Source: CAZAGT01 sp964484515 (GTDB lineage: Bacteria; Desulfobacterota; DSM-4660; Desulfatiglandales; HGW-15). From it: DNA of 11,875 nucleotides. Every line of letters starts with the position of its first letter. Position 1 is the stretch's first letter. The notes below the pieces were generated by a model. That model saw only the letters and a list, made by a program, of their open reading frames with translations, had not been told where the DNA came from and did not search any database. The position numbers were made by a program, and so were the translations under genes. The DNA is taken from assembly GCA_964484515.1 (NCBI GenBank), contig CAZAGT010000144.1, positions 1 through 11,875 of the forward strand, written 5' to 3'. Shown piece by piece: positions 7,138 through 11,875 of the stretch.

Positions 7138-7314
7138 ATCTTAAGCTACTACTATTATTGCATAAAAAAAGACTTCTTTCGTGTTTCACTTACTCTCCAA
7201 GGAACACCACGCTGCCATATGGAGTCATTCTCGAATACCCACGGTGGGTAACCTCAGAATTCAGTGGTTTCTGAATGATTACGGACAAAGGACCACGGAC
7301 CGCGGACATTTAGT
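7138..7314. other. Gap between ACT and UPF0210 genes, with a GGAC heptad repeat
   Basis: No gene is seen here. Contents are a hairpin TACCC/GGGTA around 7238-7252 and a perfect ATTCAG/CTGAAT hairpin near 7259-7276. Then come four GGAC words at exactly 7-nt spacing (7283, 7290, 7297, 7304). The UPF0210 ATG follows 7 nt after the last and lacks a clear Shine-Dalgarno. The repeats or hairpins may influence its translation. Confidence 0.45.
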
Positions 7315-8688
7315 ATGCTAACCGACAGAGAGATCCTCTCCACGCTGGAGATGCTAAAGAACGAACATCTGGACGTGCGTACAGTCACTCTGGGAATCAG
7401 CCTGCTCGATTGCGCAAGTCACGAAGTGGATACCTTTATCGAGCGGATCAGAAGCAAGATATCCAGCAAGGCCAGTGAGCTGGTCAAGGTCTGTGACGAG
7501 ATCGGCGATCGATACGAGATTCCGGTTGTAAACAAACGGATTGCCGTCAGCCCGGTCGCCGTGGCCGCTGCGCCTTTTTCCTCGAAACAGATGGTGATGG
7601 TTGCCAAGGCCCTCGACGCGGCGGCCGAGGAGGTGGGGGTCGATTTCATCGGGGGCTTCAGCGCCCTTGTGGAAAAAGGATTTGCAAGGGGCGATTTGGA
7701 ACTCGTTGAGGCGATACCTGAGGCTTTATCAGAGACGCTTAGGGTTTGCGCTTCCATCAATGTCGCTTCGACTCGTGCCGGGATCAATATGGACGCCGTC
7801 AGCCTCATGGGTCGCATCATCAAGCGCGGAGCTGAGGCAACGGCTGATGCGGATGGGATAGCCTGCGCGAAAATCTGTGTCTTCGCCAATATCCCCCAGG
7901 ATATCCCTTTCATGGCCGGGGCATATCTCGGTGTTGGAGAACCCGACGCCGTCATTAACGTGGGTGTAAGCGGCCCAGGAGTCGTCAAAATGGCCATTGA
8001 GCGGGCGCGCAAGAAGAACCCCAACCTTAACCTCGGCCAACTCTCAGAGCTCATCAAACGGACGGCCTTCAAGGTCACTAGTGTCGGTGAACTGATCGGA
8101 AGAGAAGTGGCTCAAGCCCTCGACGTCCCCTTTGGAGTCGTGGACTTGTCCCTTGCTCCAACACCAAATGTGGGTGATAGCGTCGGCGAAATCTTTCAAA
8201 GCTTGGGGCTCGTGAGCATAGGCGCCCCAGGTTCGACCGCCCTGTTGGCGTTGCTCAACGACGCCGTCAAAAAAGGGGGTGCTTTCGCCAGTTCCTATGT
8301 GGGTGGACTGAGTGGCGCCTTCATTCCCTTGAGCGAAGATATCAATATCTCCAAGGCGGCACGCGACGGGCATCTTTGCCTAGAGAAGATGGAAGCCATG
8401 ACGAGTGTGTGTTCCGTCGGTCTGGACATGGTTGCCCTTCCCGGTGACACCTCCGCCGAGACGATCGCTGCCATCGTCGCCGATGAAATGGCCATCGGGG
8501 TCATTAACAAAAAGACGACGGCCACACGTCTTATCCCGGTTCCAGGGAAAAAAGCCGGTGAGAACGCTCATTTTGGGGGACTTTTGGGAGAGGCCACGAT
8601 TATCCCGGTCCCGAATAACGGGGGCTCAACAGGCTTCATCCGTCTCGGCGGGCGAATCCCCGCACCGGCTCAAAGCCTCGTCAATTGA
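7315..8688 (+). CDS. UPF0210 / DUF711 family protein (PFL-like fold)
   Basis: This 457-residue protein belongs to UPF0210 (DUF711), often labelled PFL family because of a fold related to pyruvate formate-lyase and anaerobic ribonucleotide reductase. No reaction is established. Family segments are EHLDVRTVTLGISLLDC near the start, NKRIAVSPVAVAAA, DFIGGFSALVEKGF, and NVASTRAGINMDAV. Later come VGVSGPGVVKMAIE, VDLSLAPTPNVGDSVGEI and CSVGLDMVALPGDT, with IPVPNNGGSTGFIRLGGRIPAP at the C-terminus in two adjoining stretches. Full family length is present. ATG at 7315 matches the usual N-terminus, but no good ribosome-binding site precedes it. The neighbour upstream is an ACT protein, the typical partner. 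The gene ends a run of + strand genes; AT-rich DNA follows. Confidence 0.9.
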   Translation: MLTDREILSTLEMLKNEHLDVRTVTLGISLLDCASHEVDTFIERIRSKISSKASELVKVCDEIGDRYEIPVVNKRIAVSPVAVAAAPFSSKQMVMVAKALDAAAEEVGVDFIGGFSALVEKGFARGDLELVEAIPEALSETLRVCASINVASTRAGINMDAVSLMGRIIKRGAEATADADGIACAKICVFANIPQDIPFMAGAYLGVGEPDAVINVGVSGPGVVKMAIERARKKNPNLNLGQLSELIKRTAFKVTSVGELIGREVAQALDVPFGVVDLSLAPTPNVGDSVGEIFQSLGLVSIGAPGSTALLALLNDAVKKGGAFASSYVGGLSGAFIPLSEDINISKAARDGHLCLEKMEAMTSVCSVGLDMVALPGDTSAETIAAIVADEMAIGVINKKTTATRLIPVPGKKAGENAHFGGLLGEATIIPVPNNGGSTGFIRLGGRIPAPAQSLVN

Positions 8689-8780
8689 CCTACAACCTCC
8701 AACTGGACCGCCTTCCGCACTTGTATCTTGTATCTGTTGCAATTATGACACACCGTAGGCAACTGTGCTCTTCACCCTCT

Positions 8781-8820
8781 GCTATTAAATAGCTATAATT
8801 TTATTTAAAAAAATAAAATT
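8781..8820. repeat. Two AT-rich hairpins after the UPF0210 gene
   Basis: GCTAT/ATAGC (8781-8793) is followed by a T-rich tail and may act as a weak terminator for the UPF0210 gene. Next comes a perfect 10-bp palindrome, AATTTTATTT / AAATAAAATT (8797-8806, 8811-8820), with an AAAA loop. Base composition switches here from GC-rich coding DNA to strongly AT-rich DNA. Confidence 0.4.
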
Positions 8821-8832
8821 TATAAAAAAAGC

Positions 8833-8861
8833 TTGACAAATATTTTTTTATATGTTTTAAT
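8833..8861 (+). promoter_or_regulatory. Sigma70-type promoter in the AT-rich gap
   Basis: TTGACA (8833-8838), a 17-nt spacer and TTTAAT (8856-8861) make a good promoter within an AT-rich upstream tract. A second -10-like TATAAT lies at 8884-8889 without a good -35. No gene start follows within 1 kb on this strand, but a strong terminator does (9156-9186), so the transcript is probably non-coding. Confidence 0.6.
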
Positions 8862-8867
8862 CATTAC

Positions 8868-9186
8868 ACATTATTTTAAATTGTATAATACAGCTGTAAA
8901 AATAGCCGCTCAACTCGACCCCACGATATTTCTGTAGCTTGAATCCAGCGCCATTGATGACTAATAGGTAATTAGTGGGTCTTTAACGTCGGGTGAGCGC
9001 CAGATTTGGATGGCATGAGGGAGTTTAGTGAGGCCCTGTTGGATAGGCAATCAACAGCCAAACCGTAATTTTGTCGTCCCGAAGATAACTTAGAGGAAAA
9101 ACCAAATAGTTAGGCCACGTTGAAGAATCAACAGAAAAACCAACCCCCCCACCTGAGGCAGGGTCTTCATGACCCTGCCTTTTTTT
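8868..9186 (+). ncRNA. Candidate structured non-coding RNA, family unknown
   Basis: The segment lies between a promoter and an intrinsic terminator and has no convincing open reading frame. It contains potential helices. GCTCA (8908-8912) pairs with TGAGC (8994-8998), enclosing GACCCCAC (8917-8924) with GTGGGTC (8975-8981) and one bulge. Inside is the hairpin ACTAAT/ATTAGT (8960-8976). Further on are CTGTTG/CAACAG (9036-9057) and GTTGA/TCAAC (9119-9132), then a single-stranded C-run (9144-9150) before the terminator. The word AGAAAAACCAA or a near match occurs twice in the 3' part. It does not carry the signatures I would expect of tmRNA, RNase P RNA, SRP RNA or 6S RNA. Exact ends are predicted, not observed. 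The DNA is more AT-rich than the neighbouring genes. Confidence 0.5.
9156..9186 (+). terminator. Strong intrinsic terminator
   Basis: AGGCAGGGTC and GACCCTGCCT form a perfect 10-bp stem with a TTCAT loop, followed at once by six T. It is the clearest terminator in the window and lies about 470 nt after the UPF0210 stop. Its natural client is therefore the candidate RNA upstream. Confidence 0.9.
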
Positions 9187-9449
9187 GTTAAGGTGTCCAA
9201 CTCATTTTCTGGTAATGTCCCTTTTATTGGTTGAAATTTTATAACCCTTTGAATTTTAGGGGAAAATAGCCACGGAAGAAAACAGCATAACTTATTGAAA
9301 ATATTAAAATTTTCAATTCATCAACTGATTAAAGAAGCACCACCCATTTTCTTTATAACTGTCCAAATACCTGTCCAAAATAAGTGGATGTAAGGATAAC
9401 TCTATAATCCTGATCAACCACGTCATGACATTCCTGCCCCTTAATGAAA
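9187..9449. other. AT-rich gap without a gene
   Basis: No gene is supported. Visible structure includes the perfect 9-bp inverted repeat ATTGAAAAT/ATTTTCAAT (9294-9317) and the direct repeat TGTCCAAA at 9360 and 9372, 12 nt apart. The hydrolase gene ends into this gap from the right; no clear minus-strand terminator with a T-run is seen. Confidence 0.4.
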
Positions 9450-10115
9450 TCAGATATAGTTGAGAAAAAGGTGCTCGATATGATTGAAATTGGCCCTGAC
9501 CTCGGCGCTCCCTGACACGAGATCGCCGTGACCGGGGAGGATCCACTCGAGATCGAGTTCTGTTAGCCGCTTGATGCTCTGTTTCAGGGCCGCTCCATTT
9601 CCTCCGGGGAGATCCGTGCGGCCGACACCACCTCGGAAGATCAAATCTCCCGTGAAAAGGGCCTTTTCTTCAGGCCAATAGAGCACCATTGATCCCGGGG
9701 AATGCCCGGGCGCGTGGATGACTTGAAGGTCGAGATCCCCTATGGTGAGATTGCCCTCAGTGAGGAGTAGATCAGGCACGAATGCATCTAATTCAACATT
9801 GAAGGCCATAGTGATCTGTTTCTCCATGGACTCGATCATTTGCCACTCCTTCTCGTGCAGGGCGCTTGATGCGGGTCCTTGGGAAAACAGCTGAACTGCC
9901 TCGATGTGATCTGGATGGGCGTGGGTCGAGATCACCAAACCGATATCGTTCACGGTAAGGCCAAGCTCCCGGAGTCCCCTCTCCACGTGGTCGAATAAAT
10001 CGACATGGCCGGGATCGATGAGGATATTGTTGGTTCCCTGGATCAAATAGGTGTTGCAATTGTTGATGGTCGACGATTGCCAAATAAAGGCATGGACTCG
10101 ATCAAAGATTCGCAT
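9450..10115 (-). CDS. Metallo-beta-lactamase-fold hydrolase (glyoxalase II-like)
   Basis: This 221-residue cytoplasmic hydrolase has the metallo-beta-lactamase fold and a dinuclear metal site. Ligand motifs are complete: THAHPDH at 64-70, H137 in HAPGHSPG, D157 in FTGDLIF and H196 in LPGHG. CNTYLI (20-25) and ILIDPG (31-36) are the usual N-terminal strands. The layout resembles glyoxalase II and YcbL-type hydroxyacyl-thioester hydrolases, but the length is that of the short subfamily, without the C-terminal helical domain of true glyoxalase II. The substrate is therefore unassigned. AAGGAG on the minus strand (10125-10130) lies 9 nt before the ATG and confirms the start. The gene stands alone; a copy of the structured repeat begins about 100 nt upstream of it. 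Confidence 0.9.
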   Translation of the reverse strand: MRIFDRVHAFIWQSSTINNCNTYLIQGTNNILIDPGHVDLFDHVERGLRELGLTVNDIGLVISTHAHPDHIEAVQLFSQGPASSALHEKEWQMIESMEKQITMAFNVELDAFVPDLLLTEGNLTIGDLDLQVIHAPGHSPGSMVLYWPEEKALFTGDLIFRGGVGRTDLPGGNGAALKQSIKRLTELDLEWILPGHGDLVSGSAEVRANFNHIEHLFLNYI

Positions 10116-10213
10116 GGGAACTTGCTCCTTGGGTTATCCGTTTGGGGATGTGCATAGGAGCTGTGGGAGACCCCCGTCTGTCTCGATCTTATCGGTAGCA
10201 CTAACAGCCCTCA

Positions 10214-10417
10214 TCACTCGCCTTCGCCGGGTTTACCCGCCTCGAGCGGGATGCCCCTTGCGGAAGCAGAGAGAGAAACGGCGACAGGTGACCGCGGCAT
10301 AGCTCAGAGAGCGCCCGTCCTGCGCAGCAGCCAGCGACAGAGGATGGGACGCCGGGTGGCTTCGGCGGAGTTCCGCCTGGTCTTTAGAAAGATGCTCCAC
10401 GCGGAAGCGCGGAGTGG
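10214..10417 (-). repeat. Full-length copy 1 of the GTGA-bounded structured repeat (possible HEARO/omega-RNA-like)
   Basis: This copy shares many blocks with the copy at 11574: TCACTC, GTTTACCCGCCTC, GCGGAAGCA, GCGACAGGT, GCCGGGTGG, GGCGGAGTTCCGCCT and GGAAGCGCGG, all in the same order. Hairpins include CGGGT/ACCCG, GGCGG/CCGCC (10364-10377) and the terminal CCAC/GTGG. Copy 1 carries an extra arm of about 40 nt that copy 2 lacks, with an 11-bp stem and one bulged A (10311-10321 with 10341-10352). Read on the minus strand the element ends GAAGGCGAGTGA. The strand given is the one ending in GTGA; transcription is not proven. No protein is encoded. Confidence 0.7.
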
Positions 10418-10673
10418 TTCTCTGCGGCGTGTATAGAAGTCTCACGCCAGGGAATTCGCCCTTCCTCAACAACGGACCAGGAACCACAGACATTGAGCGT
10501 TTCGCTTTATGAGGGTAGCATGTCAGGGATGATATGGCAAAATGGCTTCCTGTTCAGCGTGACTTGCGGTCCAGAAGATCCGGGGCGGGATGATCATTGA
10601 CAGGCTTCAACTTGTGTTTACGTTATGGCATTTGTGCTTGCGAACAACCTGCTAAGGAATGGAGGTGCGCATA
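10418..10673 (+). promoter_or_regulatory. Upstream region of the zinc-ribbon/siroheme gene pair
   Basis: No gene is seen. TTGACA (10597-10602) is a perfect -35 box, but the -10 region 17-19 nt downstream (around ACGTTATG) is poor, so the promoter call is weak. GGAGG (10661-10665) is the ribosome-binding site for the ATG at 10674. Confidence 0.35.
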
Positions 10674-10886
10674 ATGGGATGCCCTTTTTGCGGCTGCAAG
10701 AGCTTCTATCTCAAAGACCCGGATGATGAATACGAGACCTATGAGTTCGATTTGAAAGGGGATGAGGCAGTCTTTAGTGAAGACGTCGGCGAATCAGAAG
10801 CCCCCGAGATCGGGGATGCCACGGAGACCTACTGTAGCAAGTGTTCCTGGCACGGGAAGTTTCACGAATTAAAGAAGGACAAGTAA
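10674..10886 (+). CDS. Small zinc-ribbon protein, partner of the siroheme protein
   Basis: This 70-residue acidic protein has two CxxC pairs, CPFCGC at residues 3-8 and CSKC in the C-terminal third (about 58-61). Together they make a probable rubredoxin- or zinc-ribbon-type metal site. Between them is a stretch rich in Asp and Glu (DPDDEYETYEF and following). The start at 10674 is chosen because GGAGG lies 8 nt upstream; the in-frame ATG at 10659 sits before that site. The siroheme protein gene begins 38 nt after the stop, so the two form an operon. Small CPFC proteins next to sulfite-reductase-like genes occur in sulfate-reducing-type bacteria as far as I recall, but no function is known. 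Redox partner or metal/siroheme delivery is inference. Confidence 0.8.
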   Translation: MGCPFCGCKSFYLKDPDDEYETYEFDLKGDEAVFSEDVGESEAPEIGDATETYCSKCSWHGKFHELKKDK

Positions 10887-10924
10887 GATCAATTACAGGC
10901 TTTGGTCAAGGAGGGAGGTTAGGG

Positions 10925-11590
10925 ATGCTCAAACTTGGTGAAAAAGGGGCGATTCCTCAACGCGAGAAAGAGACCTATGCGATTGCACCTCATATCCCGT
11001 GTGGTGTGGTTACCCCCGAGCTTTTGCGACGACTGGCGGATGTTGCTGAAAAATACCGCGCGGCGGCGCTCAAGATAACTGGTGCCACGCGGATCGCTAT
11101 TGTTGGTATTCGAGAAGAGGACGTCGACCAGATCTGGGAAGATCTCGGTATGGGAACCGGTCATGCCGTGGGTTTGTGTGTCCGTAGTGTACGCGCGTGC
11201 CCCGGCAACACCTACTGCAAGCTCGGGCAGCAGGACGCGCTTGGTGTGGGCCTGAAGCTTGACGAGCAATATCACGGCATGGAACTGCCCGGCAAGTTCA
11301 AGATGTCCGTCTCAGGCTGCCCGCTGAACTGCGCAGAGTCCTGGGTCCGCGATATCGGCCTTATCGGCAAGAAAGAGGGCTGGAGCCTTGCGGTCGGCGG
11401 GAATGTGGGGGTAAACCCCCGCATCGGGCAAGAGATCTTGACGGAACTCGACGAGGGAGAAGCCTTGGCGGCCGTTGAGAAGATCATCCAGTTCTATAAG
11501 CAAGAGGCCAAACGAGGGGAAAGAATCGGCAAGATGATAGATCGCATCGGTCTAGAGCCGTTATCAGCGGCTGTCACTCACCTTCGCTAA
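10925..11590 (+). CDS. Small siroheme/4Fe-4S nitrite-sulfite reductase-like protein
   Basis: This 221-residue protein consists of essentially one nitrite/sulfite reductase repeat. Residues 20-80 (PHIPCGVVTPELLRRLADV onward) form the ferredoxin-like half. The siroheme-4Fe-4S motif is complete: C92-x5-C98 (ACPGNTYCK) and C132-x3-C136 (SGCPLNCAES), with an extra C85. GGNVGVNPRIG follows at 158-168. It is far shorter than DsrA, DsrB, CysI or NirA, and matches the small orphan sulfite-reductase-like proteins of anaerobes. AAGGAGGGAGG (10908-10918) gives a strong ribosome-binding site 6 nt before ATG 10925. The last codons and the TAA stop lie inside copy 2 of the structured repeat, so the C-terminal THLR is repeat-derived. 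Activity is unknown; sulfite or nitrite reduction, or siroheme handling, are possible. Confidence 0.88.
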   Translation: MLKLGEKGAIPQREKETYAIAPHIPCGVVTPELLRRLADVAEKYRAAALKITGATRIAIVGIREEDVDQIWEDLGMGTGHAVGLCVRSVRACPGNTYCKLGQQDALGVGLKLDEQYHGMELPGKFKMSVSGCPLNCAESWVRDIGLIGKKEGWSLAVGGNVGVNPRIGQEILTELDEGEALAAVEKIIQFYKQEAKRGERIGKMIDRIGLEPLSAAVTHLR

Positions 11591-11748
11591 GTTTACCCGC
11601 CTCCGGGGGATGCCCCGTGCGGAAGCACGCGGAGGAATGGCGACAGGTAACCGCAGCGTAGCCCACAAGCCGAAGCCGGGTGGTTCAGGCGGAGTTCCGC
11701 CTATCTTTTTGGGAAAGATGGAGCGCACGGAAGCGCGGGGTGCATCAC
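11574..11748 (-). repeat. Full-length copy 2 of the GTGA-bounded structured repeat
   Basis: This is about 175 nt with the same block order and orientation as the copy at 10214, without that copy's long extra arm. Hairpins include GTGC/GCAC with a GGAA loop, AGGCGG/CCGCCT (11687-11702) and terminal GCAC/GTGC, which covaries with CCAC/GTGG in copy 1 and GCGC/GTGC in copy 3. TCAC occurs at both borders (11574-11577 and 11745-11748). It overlaps the end of the siroheme protein gene by 17 nt. Confidence 0.75.
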
Positions 11749-11875
11749 CTAGCGAAATAATAACGGGCTCCTCACAAAAATATGTGGGAGAGAAAACAGC
11801 CTCCTGCCTCTGTGGGTGGGGGGCTGTGGTGTCTTTTCGAAGTGACTGGCGGGAGGGCGCCGTCTTTTCATGGCT
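11749..11875 (+). other. Right-edge region with two hairpins
   Basis: CTCC-CACA pairs with TGTGGGAG around 11768-11790 with one bulged T. A 13-bp stem with three G-T wobbles follows (11796-11808 with 11815-11827), then a weak tail GGTGTCTTTT. The second could terminate transcription of the siroheme gene pair, but the tail is poor. No gene start is supported before the window edge. Confidence 0.35.

Noticed and set aside
8868..9186. Candidate RNA as tmRNA, RNase P RNA, SRP RNA or 6S RNA
   Set aside because: The conserved words and end pairing expected of those RNAs are not visible, including no CCA end and no SRP-type GGAAG loop context.
9313..9546. Open frame of 77 codons on the minus strand overlapping the hydrolase 3' end
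   Set aside because: It overlaps the well supported hydrolase in another frame, and its remainder lies in AT-rich non-coding DNA with no ribosome-binding site or recognisable domain.
10214..10417. Repeat as a group II intron or retron fragment
   Set aside because: I see no domain V-like hairpin, no intron 5' GTGYG boundary and no reverse transcriptase gene, so the match is not supported.
10214..11748. Repeat copies as a CRISPR array
   Set aside because: There are only two full copies about 1.4 kb apart with genes between them; each is around 170-205 nt, not short regularly spaced repeats.

Overview
The window is bacterial chromosomal DNA. Protein-coding genes with Shine-Dalgarno sequences lie mostly on the + strand in tight runs. 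Base composition is moderately GC-rich, except for one strongly AT-rich gap at about 8690-9450. The gene set (TRAP transporter, sulfopyruvate-decarboxylase-like enzyme, N-acyl-D-amino-acid deacylase, UPF0210/ACT pair, small siroheme protein) suits an environmental, metabolically versatile bacterium of the deltaproteobacterial, NC10 or similar type. I cannot fix the lineage from sequence alone. No rRNA, tRNA, CRISPR array, transposase or phage gene is visible.

Left and centre (1-8688) is a catabolic region. It holds the 3' part of a TRAP large permease (DctM), an N-acyl-D-amino-acid deacylase-like amidohydrolase, and a class V aminotransferase on the opposite strand. Divergent from the aminotransferase is a + strand run: the two halves of a thiamine-diphosphate 2-oxoacid decarboxylase resembling sulfopyruvate decarboxylase (ComD, ComE), a D-2-hydroxyacid dehydrogenase, a double-ACT regulator-like protein and, after a 177-nt gap, a UPF0210 (DUF711) protein. 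A plausible joint function is uptake of an N-acylated or amino/hydroxy organic acid, deacylation, transamination to a 2-oxoacid, then decarboxylation or reduction. The ComDE likeness makes a C3 sulfonate (cysteate, sulfolactate) a candidate, but this is inference.

The AT-rich gap (8690-9450) has a good -35/-10 promoter, about 290 nt with several hairpins and no gene, and a strong intrinsic terminator. I read it as a candidate non-coding RNA gene of unknown family.

Right (9450-11875) has a metallo-beta-lactamase-fold hydrolase on the minus strand. Further right on the + strand are a 70-residue zinc-ribbon protein and a 221-residue siroheme/4Fe-4S nitrite-sulfite reductase-like protein.

The most unusual feature is a repeat family not tied to any protein. 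Two copies of about 170-205 nt (10214-10417 and 11574-11748) bracket the zinc-ribbon/siroheme pair in the same orientation. A 68-nt internally deleted copy (4228-4295) lies in reverse orientation just upstream of the decarboxylase. The copies keep hairpins through compensatory base changes and end at GTGA (TCAC on the + strand of copies 1 and 2). One supplies the last codons and stop of the siroheme protein gene. The architecture recalls ORF-less HEARO/omega-RNA-type mobile RNA elements, an unproven hypothesis that a covariance-model search would settle.
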